From positions 53,395 to 117,394 of the IMG/VR virus record IMGVR_UViG_3300006931_000001: 64,000 nucleotides of DNA. The stretch is one strand, 5' to 3'. The translations under genes and the position numbers were made by a program. Origin of the DNA: a virus. Positions 1 to 9,707 of this stretch are shown piece by piece; the stretch's first letter is position 1; each line of letters begins with the position of its first letter. The notes under the pieces are model-generated. The model saw nothing but the letters and a program-made list of their open reading frames with translations. It had not been told where the DNA came from and did not search any database.

Positions 1-2136
1 AAGCTTTTTTCAATATTCACAGCTAAAGGTGTAGACCTAGATGAACGGATGCGAGATTTAGGCTCTGACATCTTTCCAGAAATGCGGCGTTTAGCTGCAA
101 ACACATCAATCGGGACAATTACTGTCGGTGATGGCGCACTGCTAGTATCCTCAGCCTTAGCCGCAGATACAACGCAGAATGCTCTTACATTTTCCTCTCT
201 AATCGGTGACGGTTCCAAATTTCCAATCAGTGGCGGAATCGTATTAGAGCAAGGCACTACACGGCAAGAGACTATAGTATATAAAAGATCTGGTGATGTA
301 TTTACTGTTTTGTATCCAACTACCGGATGTGTGAATTCACATCCTGTTGGAGGTACAATTCTGTCTATCGCTACACGATCTTTTCTTCAGGCTCCGGTTA
401 GTATCGGCGCGACGATTATTACTCTACCTACCGGAACAGGTGCAGCTTGGGCTAGTAGTGGTAGTGTGATCCTAGATCAAGGTACTGTTAGCGAAGAAAA
501 AAAGACGTTTACGAGATCTGTAGATACATTGACAGTAGCTGCACTAACATTTGGTCATAATGCAGGTACTAGTTTAATACAAAGCACATTTGGTTCGGAT
601 CGTAATATTCCATTTAGTCAGGTTTGTTATGTACCAGCAACCGACACGTCTAAAGAGATTGATTTTCGTGTATCACAAAGCAATGCAAAATTGCTTGATG
701 GTGCATTTGTATCAGATCCAATAACAATTGAAAGTATTCTTCCTGGATCTGCAACAAAAGTTGGCTCTAATATTATTACAAAATGGCAATCTCCTCCATT
801 TACGGGAGCTACCGTAACAAATCCTACAGCCGTTACGCGTGGTAGAGAACGAGAAGATGATAGTTCATATGTGCAGCGTGTTGTTAATTTTATTCAGAGT
901 CTCTCTAGAGGCACACCATTAGCAACTACAACGCTAACAAACGGTGTCACAGATCCGGTTACTGGAGCACAGGTAGCTTTTGCTCAAATTGTAGAGCCCG
1001 TAGCTCCCGGAATGAGTGTCCTTTACATATCTGACGGTACAGCGACTTTTGCACTTACGCAGATACAGTTTCAAGGTAGAGACGTATTAATTAGTGATGC
1101 TGAATCTGGAGATCGACGAGGTAAGCTTTCACAGTATGGTCCTTTTGTAGTCTCAGCAACTACGCCGACTAGTCCAAGAATATTTACAAGTTTTCAGCGT
1201 GGCACTGCTACAGCTGTCGCGGCGGGTTCACTTACCGATACTACCAAATCCTTAAGTATCAATTTCTATAACGGTGCCTATCTTAAAGCAGATGACAATA
1301 CGTTTTACAAAATCAACAGTAATACAGCAAATACATTTACGTTAGCTACGACGTCGACACCGTCTTTGGGTGTATACGCCATTGTAGATTTTGGAACGTT
1401 TCCGCAAATTAGTAGTACATCGACCAGCGTATCGGCTAATACATTAACTGATACTACACAGACGATGACCATAAATGCGCATGTTGGTAAGTGGGTTGTA
1501 GATTCAGCTGGGAAAGCCTGGCAGGTTACAGCAAATACAGCTACTGCTTTTACTCTTGCAGCGAGCGGTGCGACTCCTGCATCAGGAGCTTATACGCTGA
1601 CAGCTGGTAATCCGATTCCTCTTATACCTGGTACTGATTATTTATTTAACCAGACTAACGGTGATATTGAATTAGTGCTAAGCAAGGCTTTGCAGTTAAA
1701 TGATTGTATGTTAGCTGCATCCGATGGAGCGAATCCGTCGGTTGGTGCTTATACATATACGACTGGTTTAGGAGCTTACGTACAGCGTTTGGTAAATGGT
1801 GATCCTAGTGATTTTACGAATTTTCCAGGTATCCGCGCTGATGGTACTCAAGTCTTAGTAACTGCACCGATTACAGTGTCTACTACATTTACGTTACAAG
1901 TTATTGCTGCACGAGGATTCTCCGATCAAGATATTACAGCTGATGTACAGAGTGCAGTAGAGACATACGTAAATTCTCTTGGAATTGGTGAAGATGTTAT
2001 TATTTCTGAAATAATTCGTGTGGTGAAGAGTCTGGTAGGTGTTGCAGATGTCAAGATGATCGATCCGACGTCGAACGTGACAGTGCCTGCGGGCTCTATC
2101 ATGCGTATTACAGCGTCGAGTGTGGTGCCAGTATGA
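1..2136 (+). CDS. Baseplate J-like tail protein (5' partial)
   Basis: The reading frame is open from base 1, so the gene starts before the window; an ATG at 49 is only an internal methionine. The 711 visible residues begin with a VDLDERMRDLG stretch typical of the N-terminal part of baseplate J/gp47 proteins. A central segment (about residues 278-315) has the REREDDSSYVQRV type motif, followed by a C-terminal domain (about residues 620-711) of the form expected for baseplate wedge proteins, with repeated beta/alpha units and GVADV near the end. The middle carries two similar insertions (about 400-540), rich in Thr and Ser, that look like beta-sandwich decorations. The protein would sit in the baseplate wedge. 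The stop overlaps the next start by four bases (ATGA). Confidence 0.8.
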   Translation, partial: KLFSIFTAKGVDLDERMRDLGSDIFPEMRRLAANTSIGTITVGDGALLVSSALAADTTQNALTFSSLIGDGSKFPISGGIVLEQGTTRQETIVYKRSGDVFTVLYPTTGCVNSHPVGGTILSIATRSFLQAPVSIGATIITLPTGTGAAWASSGSVILDQGTVSEEKKTFTRSVDTLTVAALTFGHNAGTSLIQSTFGSDRNIPFSQVCYVPATDTSKEIDFRVSQSNAKLLDGAFVSDPITIESILPGSATKVGSNIITKWQSPPFTGATVTNPTAVTRGREREDDSSYVQRVVNFIQSLSRGTPLATTTLTNGVTDPVTGAQVAFAQIVEPVAPGMSVLYISDGTATFALTQIQFQGRDVLISDAESGDRRGKLSQYGPFVVSATTPTSPRIFTSFQRGTATAVAAGSLTDTTKSLSINFYNGAYLKADDNTFYKINSNTANTFTLATTSTPSLGVYAIVDFGTFPQISSTSTSVSANTLTDTTQTMTINAHVGKWVVDSAGKAWQVTANTATAFTLAASGATPASGAYTLTAGNPIPLIPGTDYLFNQTNGDIELVLSKALQLNDCMLAASDGANPSVGAYTYTTGLGAYVQRLVNGDPSDFTNFPGIRADGTQVLVTAPITVSTTFTLQVIAARGFSDQDITADVQSAVETYVNSLGIGEDVIISEIIRVVKSLVGVADVKMIDPTSNVTVPAGSIMRITASSVVPV

Positions 2137-2978
2137 TACTTCCACCATACAACGTACAATTTATTACATCTACATCTGTACTCAATTCTCGTAATAATAC
2201 ATTTATATTTTCGATGCCTACAACTGTAGATGTAGATGACACGGTGTTGTTATTTACATGGTCTGGTGAAACTAATGATTCAAAATTAAATACAGCAGCG
2301 CTGCCTAATAGTTGGTCTTTGCTTTCAGAAATTAACACACCAACACGTCAACAAGTATGTTTGCTTCGTCATACAGTGTTGACTGAAGAGACAGCTACAT
2401 ATACGTTTCCTGAAATTACCACAGGAGTCGGACTTCCCTTATTTGGTTTTAGCTTAGCTTATCGTGGTTTAGATCCGTCCACTGCTTTAATATCGGCAGG
2501 TGTAACGGATATTACTACTAATACTGTATTGTTTAATTGTCCAAGTACAACACTAGTGAAAAATTCTGATGTCTATTTAGGATTCACAGCTGGTTTGTCT
2601 TCGATACCGATATTCAGTACACCGCCAATTAACGCAACAGAGCGTGTAGATTCTAGTGGTACACTGATTTCAACATATCATGCATCTGCATTTGAATTAC
2701 TCACTCACAAGCTTGGTACTACAGGTGTACAAACTGTAACATTAGATACAGCATCAACTGGTGTAGCTGCATCTTATGCATTAAAGGCGATTTCAGGTAA
2801 CGTTGATAATTACAAAACTAAATTGATGCGTCAGATGATTCAGCGTTCGCCGCTCGATACGCGCCTGAGTTCGCCGCTTGGCGTATTACTGCATGTTGTA
2901 GGAACGCAAGACAACGTAATTGGTGGATTATTCGGTGATAGTGATTTTCTTCCAGATGATCCTGCAGGAGCATTTTGA
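2133..2978 (+). CDS. Tail-associated protein, unknown
   Basis: A 281-residue protein starting at ATGA overlap with the baseplate J gene. Composition is Thr/Ser/Val rich with predicted beta strands for the first 220 residues, then a charged helical C-terminus containing RQMIQRSPLDTRLSSPLG. I do not recognise a named family. Its place directly after baseplate J and before a tail-protein-I-like gene suggests a baseplate or tail-tip component translated together with them. Confidence 0.7.
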   Translation: MILPPYNVQFITSTSVLNSRNNTFIFSMPTTVDVDDTVLLFTWSGETNDSKLNTAALPNSWSLLSEINTPTRQQVCLLRHTVLTEETATYTFPEITTGVGLPLFGFSLAYRGLDPSTALISAGVTDITTNTVLFNCPSTTLVKNSDVYLGFTAGLSSIPIFSTPPINATERVDSSGTLISTYHASAFELLTHKLGTTGVQTVTLDTASTGVAASYALKAISGNVDNYKTKLMRQMIQRSPLDTRLSSPLGVLLHVVGTQDNVIGGLFGDSDFLPDDPAGAF

Positions 2979-4102
2979 TGGCGACGTCATGGCCTTCTGT
3001 AATTCCGATAGCTTCTACACAGCCTAGCGGTTCTGTAGAGCAAATTAGCGCGATCCAGTCAGCACGAGCTTCAATGCTATTAGCTTATGCAGAAGGTGCA
3101 TACCTAACAGCTATTGGTCAAAATTACGGTGTACCTCGTGCACCACAGTTAACATCGAGTGGTGATGACTTATATCGTCGGATCATCCCGGTACTTGCGT
3201 GGAGTCCGAAGATGATCAAACGGACGACGTACGTACTATTAGAGACATTATTTGGATCTCAACAGTCTCTAATTACTGCTGGTGTGCGTCCGTGGCGTAT
3301 TTTTGAAGTTTCTGTTAACGAAATTGTCTTTGAAATACCAGCAAATTTAATGGCTACCAGTAATGAAAATGCCAGCTACCTTCATGGCTGGGTTGGCTAC
3401 GCATTCAATGCCACGGGTAGTACTGCAAACTCATTCACAACACCTGGTGACGTACGAACCGCTGCAGCAAATTCACTAATAGGTGCAGCTGTATTTCGTT
3501 TATATCTCAGTGGAGCTTGGACTACCAACACAGCGACTGGTATAACATATGACGCAACTACGGATACAACTACTGTTACATTTGCGAGTCCTGTAATACC
3601 AAGTGGTGGGTGTCCGTTTTTTGTAGATGTCACAGGTAATGGAACTACTACGAGCTATCGTGGTGATTATCTAGCACCCAGTGTATATATCTCAGCATTC
3701 ACTACAGCGCCAGGAGTTGGTACGACATCGACAATTTCTGTACTAGGTGATGCTACCAAAGAATTAGTAGCTAATGGTTCTGTTCATTTATCATTTGGAG
3801 CCTCTACAGCTGATGTAATCTTGAGTGTAGATCCAACGTATGATCCTACTACGAATCTAAGTACGTTGACAATAACCACTACAATTTCATTAGGTTTGAG
3901 TGGGTTATTATTTAGAGCTCAAGAAGCTGCAGATGGCACTTCACCAGCAACCGCACCTCATAACGATCGTGTCTACCTAGCAGGTAATGGTTTATATGAA
4001 GTGTTTCAATATTACTATGATTTGCTTGTAAGAGCTGCTGGTATTATTGTTCGCTTGGAAGTCGTATCAGATTACACGCATACACATAGGAGTGTTCCAT
4101 GA
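2978..4102 (+). CDS. Tail protein, possibly P2 gpI-like
   Basis: A 374-residue protein. I start it at the ATG overlapping the upstream TGA (TGATG) rather than a TTG one codon earlier. Residues 1-100 contain a helix-rich segment with LLAYAEGAYLTAIGQNYGVPR, which resembles the start of tail protein I-type baseplate subunits, where a first-residues helix precedes a statement of position and orientation in the wedge. The rest is Thr-rich beta structure. Gene order (J, unknown, I-like, fibre) fits the usual baseplate-to-fibre order. The family assignment is an inference from order and weak resemblance. Confidence 0.6.
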   Translation: MATSWPSVIPIASTQPSGSVEQISAIQSARASMLLAYAEGAYLTAIGQNYGVPRAPQLTSSGDDLYRRIIPVLAWSPKMIKRTTYVLLETLFGSQQSLITAGVRPWRIFEVSVNEIVFEIPANLMATSNENASYLHGWVGYAFNATGSTANSFTTPGDVRTAAANSLIGAAVFRLYLSGAWTTNTATGITYDATTDTTTVTFASPVIPSGGCPFFVDVTGNGTTTSYRGDYLAPSVYISAFTTAPGVGTTSTISVLGDATKELVANGSVHLSFGASTADVILSVDPTYDPTTNLSTLTITTTISLGLSGLLFRAQEAADGTSPATAPHNDRVYLAGNGLYEVFQYYYDLLVRAAGIIVRLEVVSDYTHTHRSVP

Positions 4103-7100
4103 GTGCAGGAGATGTCACAAATCCAAAACGCGTTCGTGTGAGTGCTAACCAGCGTGTTGACGCTGTTGATGTAGATGCACTCAGCACTGAATTACTAGAA
4201 CATAATGACGCGCAAGCGAGAGCTGAATTATTTACACCTTTGAACGTTGGAGGCACATCACCTACCGGGATGATTCTGACAGGCTACAGTTTGACGCTAA
4301 ACCCTACTGGTGGAAGTGATGGCAAAGTTAGAATTAATCCAGCTCTCGGTGTCGCCGTGGACGCAGATGGTAGATTGATTGTCAAAGAAAATGGAACACA
4401 AATTGACGTATCGATTCCTAGCGGCACGAATCAATTATATATTTATTGGAATGAAACAGCCGTAGATGCGGCTACACGTCGTTTTATTTCTGTAACTTCG
4501 CCTTTTAGTGAGTCACCAAAAACCACTAATACACGTTTTCAATCGACATTTGGTACATGGGTTCGGTCTGGTAACGCTACTACGATAGTAGCGACAGATA
4601 ATGTGAACGGCCAAACAAAAGCGCTTGTGTGTATTGGTATTGTTACTAATACTGCAGGAGTTATCTCTGTAACAGGTTACGATACGATACTAGCGCCAAA
4701 TGGTACAACCATTACAAATAGATTGAGTACGATTACTCAGCCTACTACAGTACCAGCTAATAACTCAACGAGCGGCACGTTTCAGACATTACATGATTTG
4801 GTAAAATCTCTTGGTTATCTGTTAGGTAGAGCTATTTACAATAGCAGTACGTTTTTAACGCCAAGTGCAGCAAATAATTTTGGTGCTTATAGTCAACCTG
4901 TAATCGGCGTAGACAGAGCCGGACGTGAGATTTATGATACGGTGACTATCGGTGATGGAGTATCTGTTTTTGGTTCATACAATAGAAATCAATTTGCAAC
5001 TGATGACCAGATGCTTAATGCTGCGTTGGCTACATTGGCAACGCGAGCTACTTCGGGATTAGCGGTTGGCTATCTGCTAATCAAGCCAGGTGTTACATTA
5101 TCTACATTTACTGGAAACGTAACTGTACCAACTAACTGTCGTGTTGTGATTCAAGGCTCGGGTGATTTATCTGCATCACCTCAAATAATTATCAACAGTG
5201 CAGTTGGTTTTACACTCGCTAGCACAACGACCAGTTTTTTAGCATTCGAGAACATTTCTATTAGTAATATCGGTACAGCAGTTTTACACAGCATAACTAC
5301 AACATTTCGTGCGAAACGTTGTATTTTTACGAGAAACGGAAGTGCTGCAGTTTTACCGTTATTTACAACTAATACTGCTGTTACGACAATCTCTGACTGC
5401 ATATTTGATAGATGTACATTTATCGAGTCTGGTATTAATGCCTATGATGATACGAAATACATGTTCATAGACACAGGTACCAATAATACACAAGGTGTAC
5501 CAACACGTTTTGTATTATCGAGATGTATATTTACCAACACGACAAATTTCTCTCAACGAGGAATTCGTGTAGGGAACATTAATGAAGGTTTGAATATTGA
5601 TGATTGTAAATTCCAATGTACACAAACAGGAGCTGCTGCTCCTGTAAATATAACACCTTTTTGGGTGGAGTTGATTTCACAGTCTGGTACTTTTGCTTCT
5701 GGCATGGATCGTAGAATTCGAGGATGTATATTTAATGCTTGCGGTGATTGGAACTCCAAACCAATAATGTGTGGTATTTCACTTACAGACGTATGTGGAT
5801 TAACAATATCACACTGTGATTTCCAGCGTATTTTACGACCCGTCAATATTCCTTTAGGAACACAGGGTGGTAGTCAAGATGTAAAAATTTTAGGTTGTCG
5901 TTTCTTACAGCGAGCTAATGGTATTACGATTCAGACAAATACGAGTACATCAGGCGGCGGTGTAGCAACTGGACCTCTAAATCACATCGCAGCAATCAAT
6001 ACTACAAGCACATTAAAGAATTTCACAGTACAAGATTGTTATTTCGAGGCTTGGGTTTGTTATCATGCAGATAGTTCAGTAAGTACAAGTATCAATGTTA
6101 CTTATCGGGGTTGCACATTTATCGATAGTATGTTGTTATTTGGAGATCCATTCTCGCCTGTATCTTCTTTTCAAACAGTAGATGTAAATCACTGTACATT
6201 TCAACGTACATCATCCTCTATTACTGCATTTATTCCGGTTCGTATTCATGGACCGACACTTAAACAAATTTCTGTTTCAAGTTGTTTTTTTAGAGGTTAT
6301 GCATTTGCGAGTACGAATGTTACACCTCTGTGTATAGATCTTGGAAGTGGTTCACTTGTTACAACTTTAGACCAGATACACATTGATGGTTGTAGTTTTG
6401 CAGATTGTGATAATGAAACAATGAATTATTTAGGTAGTTCTACGACTACATTACATTCATTGATTTTCTTATACGCTACGACACTTATGGTTGATATTAC
6501 CGTAACGCGTTGTCGTGCATCTACGATTATGTCCTCTGCGGTTAGAGGTACTGCTAGTAATTTACAGCACGTTACATTTGTAGGTAGTTCATCATCTAAT
6601 GTTGGACCTACTACTGTTCAAAATATGCAAATTTCAAATAATGTTATAGGAGACATTAGTTCTCATTGTGGATTAGTAAATACTTTTGGTCTATCTAAAT
6701 TCGTTTTTAACTCTTTGTTGATCTCTGATAATCAGCATACAATTAAAATGAACGACGACATAGTTACTGGGGCTGGTTATGATGATCAGTGGTCTGGTAC
6801 CTATCTTAATATTCCGTCATCTTCTACAGAAATTTCTGGTGAATTGTCAGTTAGTGGAAATGTTTATTATATTGTTAATACAAATGGAGGCTCTGGATTA
6901 GGTAGTCCGATTTATAAAATGATATATCATCGTGATGACAGTGTAAGTGCAACATCAAGTCAGTGGGGATCAGTGCTTATAGCGAATAATGTATTAACTG
7001 TAGATATTAATGCTAGTTCAATCAATGCTGTAAACTTTATTGGTTTAGTTGGTGGACTTACTTTTGTAAATAATATAGCTCGACGCAAAGATCTTCGAAC

Positions 7101-7215
7101 AGGCACTGCTAACGTTGCTTTTACTAAATTTTTTAGTGGTGTTAGTAGTGCGGTTCCAGCAAAGCCCGGTGCTGGAGTTACTTGGACTAATAATAATTGC
7201 TGGGTAGATCAATAA
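4099..7215 (+). CDS. Large tail fibre/tailspike with beta-helix
   Basis: A 1038-residue protein, ATGA-coupled to the previous gene. Residues 1-250 form a probable attachment region with beta-rich segments. From about residue 300 to 980 there are many short strands with the spacing of a right-handed parallel beta-helix, including repeated C-x-F and DCxF-type turns (for example SDCIFDRCTF and VNHCTFQRT). Such folds are common in phage tailspikes that bind or cut surface polysaccharide. No catalytic residues can be assigned. It is the largest protein in the tail block and the best candidate for host recognition. Confidence 0.7.
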   Translation: MSAGDVTNPKRVRVSANQRVDAVDVDALSTELLEHNDAQARAELFTPLNVGGTSPTGMILTGYSLTLNPTGGSDGKVRINPALGVAVDADGRLIVKENGTQIDVSIPSGTNQLYIYWNETAVDAATRRFISVTSPFSESPKTTNTRFQSTFGTWVRSGNATTIVATDNVNGQTKALVCIGIVTNTAGVISVTGYDTILAPNGTTITNRLSTITQPTTVPANNSTSGTFQTLHDLVKSLGYLLGRAIYNSSTFLTPSAANNFGAYSQPVIGVDRAGREIYDTVTIGDGVSVFGSYNRNQFATDDQMLNAALATLATRATSGLAVGYLLIKPGVTLSTFTGNVTVPTNCRVVIQGSGDLSASPQIIINSAVGFTLASTTTSFLAFENISISNIGTAVLHSITTTFRAKRCIFTRNGSAAVLPLFTTNTAVTTISDCIFDRCTFIESGINAYDDTKYMFIDTGTNNTQGVPTRFVLSRCIFTNTTNFSQRGIRVGNINEGLNIDDCKFQCTQTGAAAPVNITPFWVELISQSGTFASGMDRRIRGCIFNACGDWNSKPIMCGISLTDVCGLTISHCDFQRILRPVNIPLGTQGGSQDVKILGCRFLQRANGITIQTNTSTSGGGVATGPLNHIAAINTTSTLKNFTVQDCYFEAWVCYHADSSVSTSINVTYRGCTFIDSMLLFGDPFSPVSSFQTVDVNHCTFQRTSSSITAFIPVRIHGPTLKQISVSSCFFRGYAFASTNVTPLCIDLGSGSLVTTLDQIHIDGCSFADCDNETMNYLGSSTTTLHSLIFLYATTLMVDITVTRCRASTIMSSAVRGTASNLQHVTFVGSSSSNVGPTTVQNMQISNNVIGDISSHCGLVNTFGLSKFVFNSLLISDNQHTIKMNDDIVTGAGYDDQWSGTYLNIPSSSTEISGELSVSGNVYYIVNTNGGSGLGSPIYKMIYHRDDSVSATSSQWGSVLIANNVLTVDINASSINAVNFIGLVGGLTFVNNIARRKDLRTGTANVAFTKFFSGVSSAVPAKPGAGVTWTNNNCWVDQ

Positions 7216-7227
7216 AAGGAAATAATT

Positions 7228-7569
7228 ATGTATCCACGTGGAACACCTGTAATTATTAATGGTCGAACTGGAGGAACTCCAGGACCAGCTACGACAACTG
7301 TAGCCCGTATCAGAATTCCTAATCCAGCGCGTAATCAAGGAAAATTAGATGCTGTCGCACCTGTAGCTTTTGCTCGACGTTTACAGATAACTAATTTGGA
7401 TGCTACAAATAATTTACTAGTGTATCTTGGTAACCAAGATGCGCCAGTTGATTTTTTGACTGTCAAGCCAAATACGCAGCTAACTTGGGACGTCCAGATG
7501 ACGGAATTTACGGTAGCATCTAGTGCTAGTACGGTTCAATGGGAAGCTTTAGCTATCGTAGCATCATAA
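7228..7569 (+). CDS. Small virion-type beta protein, unknown
   Basis: A 113-residue protein after an AAAGGAAAT Shine-Dalgarno site. It is predicted to be mostly beta strands, with NLDATNNLLVYLGNQDAP and a C-terminal strand rich in Ala and Ser. It has no signal peptide or catalytic motif. Placement after the fibre gene suggests a small structural or fibre-accessory protein. No family recognised. Confidence 0.6.
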   Translation: MYPRGTPVIINGRTGGTPGPATTTVARIRIPNPARNQGKLDAVAPVAFARRLQITNLDATNNLLVYLGNQDAPVDFLTVKPNTQLTWDVQMTEFTVASSASTVQWEALAIVAS

Positions 7570-7599
7570 TATATTATATTAATCATATAGGAGGAAACC

Positions 7600-8097
7600 A
7601 TGAACGGAGCGCAGTTGTCGCCACCAACGACTGTTGACTTAGCGCAACAGATGCCACAAATGTGGCAGTATGGCGTTCTGGGTGTGGTAGTAGTGGTGTT
7701 TGCTCTTGTTATTAAATTCTTATACAAAAGGAACGAAGAGAAAAATGCGTTATTGCTGTCTAAGGTGGAAGCCAAAGAGGCTGAAGTCAGCAAAGAACGT
7801 AGTGAATTTGGTAAAGAACGTGAAGGTTGGGCTGCAGAACGTGCACGCTGGGATGCACGAGAAGCCTCTATCAGACATGAATTTGAAGAGCGGCATACTG
7901 AATTAGTTAAGACGTATGCTACACAGATTCTTAAATTACAAGATGAATCAAGAATCCGTGAGGATGCTATCCGAAAGGAAGCATTAGATACGTCTAGACA
8001 AATCGGTGAAGCCGCGGCGAGAGCAAATGACTCACTTACGCAACTCCTCCAAAAATTCTACGAGAGAATGGTTTCTCACACACCACGTGGGTACTAG
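7600..8097 (+). CDS. Membrane-anchored coiled-coil protein
   Basis: A 165-residue protein with a strong AGGAGG site. Residues about 24-44 form one transmembrane helix (LGVVVVVFALVIKFLY), followed by more than 100 residues of charged heptad-like coiled coil rich in Glu, Lys and Arg. The arrangement resembles phage spanin or other lysis-cassette membrane proteins, but no lysin is adjacent. Function is unassigned; a membrane-tethered rod is what the sequence shows. Confidence 0.65.
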   Translation: MNGAQLSPPTTVDLAQQMPQMWQYGVLGVVVVVFALVIKFLYKRNEEKNALLLSKVEAKEAEVSKERSEFGKEREGWAAERARWDAREASIRHEFEERHTELVKTYATQILKLQDESRIREDAIRKEALDTSRQIGEAAARANDSLTQLLQKFYERMVSHTPRGY

Positions 8098-8106
8098 GAG
8101 GATTTA

Positions 8107-8391
8107 GTGGCGCTTCACAAAAAACTAGATCCATTAATGGATTCTGGTATTCGCAGGATTCGTAATCGTGCCTGTGAATCTTATGATCGTCTGGCAGCTG
8201 CAGCAAAACAGGTGTCAGAAGAAATGGATAATCCAGATGTAACTCACGGAATTCCTGTATGGCCTCTCGATGATGAAGACAGCTTGATTATATCTGTAGA
8301 ACAAGCTGTTAGTCGCCACAAATCAATCACTGAACCACCGCCAATTGTTCTAGATCCTGAATCTAAAGTGAAAGGTAATAAACATGAATGA
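8107..8391 (+). CDS. Small protein, unknown
   Basis: A 94-residue protein starting at GTG, chosen because an AGGAGG site lies 5 bases upstream. It is helical and charged with no membrane segment. Its 3' end overlaps the next gene by 8 bases, so it is part of the same transcript. No family recognised. Confidence 0.6.
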   Translation: MALHKKLDPLMDSGIRRIRNRACESYDRLAAAAKQVSEEMDNPDVTHGIPVWPLDDEDSLIISVEQAVSRHKSITEPPPIVLDPESKVKGNKHE

Positions 8392-9013
8392 CTACAATGA
8401 CTACGTTCGGCTCTCTGGTAATCTTATGACTGGCTTGGCATGCAGTACACAGCTGCATGAGAATATTGCAAATGGTAGTGCTAGTGCAATCTTCGTGCAC
8501 ATGCAGCCAAAAGATTGGAAACGTAACAAAAACACAGGATTATTGGAACCCGACTATCGATGGATTGATGACGCTGTTATGGGACGAACAGTGTCTGGTG
8601 ATAGTTGCATGATTTTGGATGTTCAGGAAATTCATAATCTAGTTACCAATACTGGACGTGTGTTTCTTCACACACAAGGTTATGCAACTACAGGTATTGG
8701 ATCGAACGGTCTAAATTATATTGCACTATCTAATGACGCAACTGCGCCAGCCGCTTCTGATACTACGTTAGCAGCTGAGATCGTGGCTAACGGATTATCG
8801 CGAGCTCAAGGTACAGTAACGCTGCCTACAGGGTCTGGTAACCAGACCACCGTTGCAAAAACTTTTACTGCAACTGGTACACAGGCTGCTCAAAAAGCAG
8901 CATTATTTACAGCATCATCTTCTGGTACTATGAATCACGAATTATTGTTTACTCAACGTTCGTTGATTGCTGGTGATACGCTGGCTGTTACTTTCACGAT
9001 TACATTAGGCTAA
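8384..9013 (+). CDS. Virion structural protein
   Basis: A 209-residue protein. Residues about 110-209 show a pattern I associate with phage virion decoration or structural proteins: LNYIALSNDATAPAASDTTL, then RAQGTVTLPTG, a TFTATGTQAAQKAALF strand block, and a closing GDTLAVTFTITLG. This is a beta-sandwich-like domain. The N-terminal 60 residues are unlike the rest. It lies between a small unknown gene and another structural-type gene. Confidence 0.65.
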   Translation: MNDYNDYVRLSGNLMTGLACSTQLHENIANGSASAIFVHMQPKDWKRNKNTGLLEPDYRWIDDAVMGRTVSGDSCMILDVQEIHNLVTNTGRVFLHTQGYATTGIGSNGLNYIALSNDATAPAASDTTLAAEIVANGLSRAQGTVTLPTGSGNQTTVAKTFTATGTQAAQKAALFTASSSGTMNHELLFTQRSLIAGDTLAVTFTITLG

Positions 9014-9015
9014 TT

Positions 9016-9447
9016 ATGGCGTTATATTCACTTGCACAACGTACTACAGCCACAGCCGCAGCATCGCCATCCTGGGAGATTCGTTCTACCTCTGGAAACA
9101 AGCCAAAGGTTCTACAGTTAGAGCTCACTCAAAACACGGCCGTAGCTGGCGTGTACGGCATCGGAAGGCCAGCGGCTATCGGAGTGACGCCTACCTCGCC
9201 ACAAACGTTTGTAGACGAAGCTGACGGCAACGGAGCAACGGCACAGACTACGGCAGCTGTTGCCTGGGGAACCGCTCCAACATCACCAACAAATTTTAAT
9301 CGCAGATATTCTGTGGTTAACACTGCCGGTGCTGGATTTATTGCTGTATTTCCAGGAGGATTAGGACTTCCAGTTTCCGGCTCTATTGTAGTTTGGATTA
9401 TCGCAACTGCACCTGTCTGCGATGTCGCAGCGGTTGTATCGGAGTAA
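9016..9447 (+). CDS. Virion structural/decoration-like protein
   Basis: A 143-residue Ala/Thr/Val-rich protein of predicted beta structure starting two bases after the preceding stop. It contains a VYGIGRPAAIGVTP segment and a hydrophobic end strand IVVWIIATAP. Its base composition is more GC rich than its neighbours over about 9120-9260. It looks like a repeating virion surface protein. No named family can be assigned. Confidence 0.6.
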   Translation: MALYSLAQRTTATAAASPSWEIRSTSGNKPKVLQLELTQNTAVAGVYGIGRPAAIGVTPTSPQTFVDEADGNGATAQTTAAVAWGTAPTSPTNFNRRYSVVNTAGAGFIAVFPGGLGLPVSGSIVVWIIATAPVCDVAAVVSE

Positions 9448-9451
9448 ATTC

Positions 9452-9700
9452 ATGCCAGATGTGCTCAAAGGTAATCGTGACACGTTGCCAGATCACGGAA
9501 CAACATCTGGTGATTTGGTGATTCATTCTTTGGTAATCAATATTCATGCCAGTGGAGCTCTTTCAATCCACGGTCCTCTTGAAAATAGAGAATGGGTTTT
9601 AGCTGTTCTCGAGAATGCAAAAGATGCTTTGAATAATTACCACGGACGTCGATCGTCTTTAATTGTTCCAAGTAAGGACGTATCGATTCAGGAAATGTGA
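9452..9700 (+). CDS. Small protein, unknown
   Basis: An 82-residue protein. I start at the ATG 7 bases after a GGAG site; a longer frame from 9422 would overlap the previous gene. It contains SLVINIHASGALSIHGPL and a helix near the C-terminus. No known family. It lies between structural genes and may be an accessory or scaffold component. Confidence 0.55.
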   Translation: MPDVLKGNRDTLPDHGTTSGDLVIHSLVINIHASGALSIHGPLENREWVLAVLENAKDALNNYHGRRSSLIVPSKDVSIQEM

Positions 9701-9707
9701 GCGTACA

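Noticed and set aside
49-51. Start of the baseplate gene at the first ATG
   Set aside because: The frame has no stop back to base 1 and the upstream residues match the family, so the gene starts before the window.
7600-8097. Call as holin or spanin
   Set aside because: It has one membrane helix and a long coiled coil but no adjacent lysin and no lipobox, so the name would go beyond the evidence.
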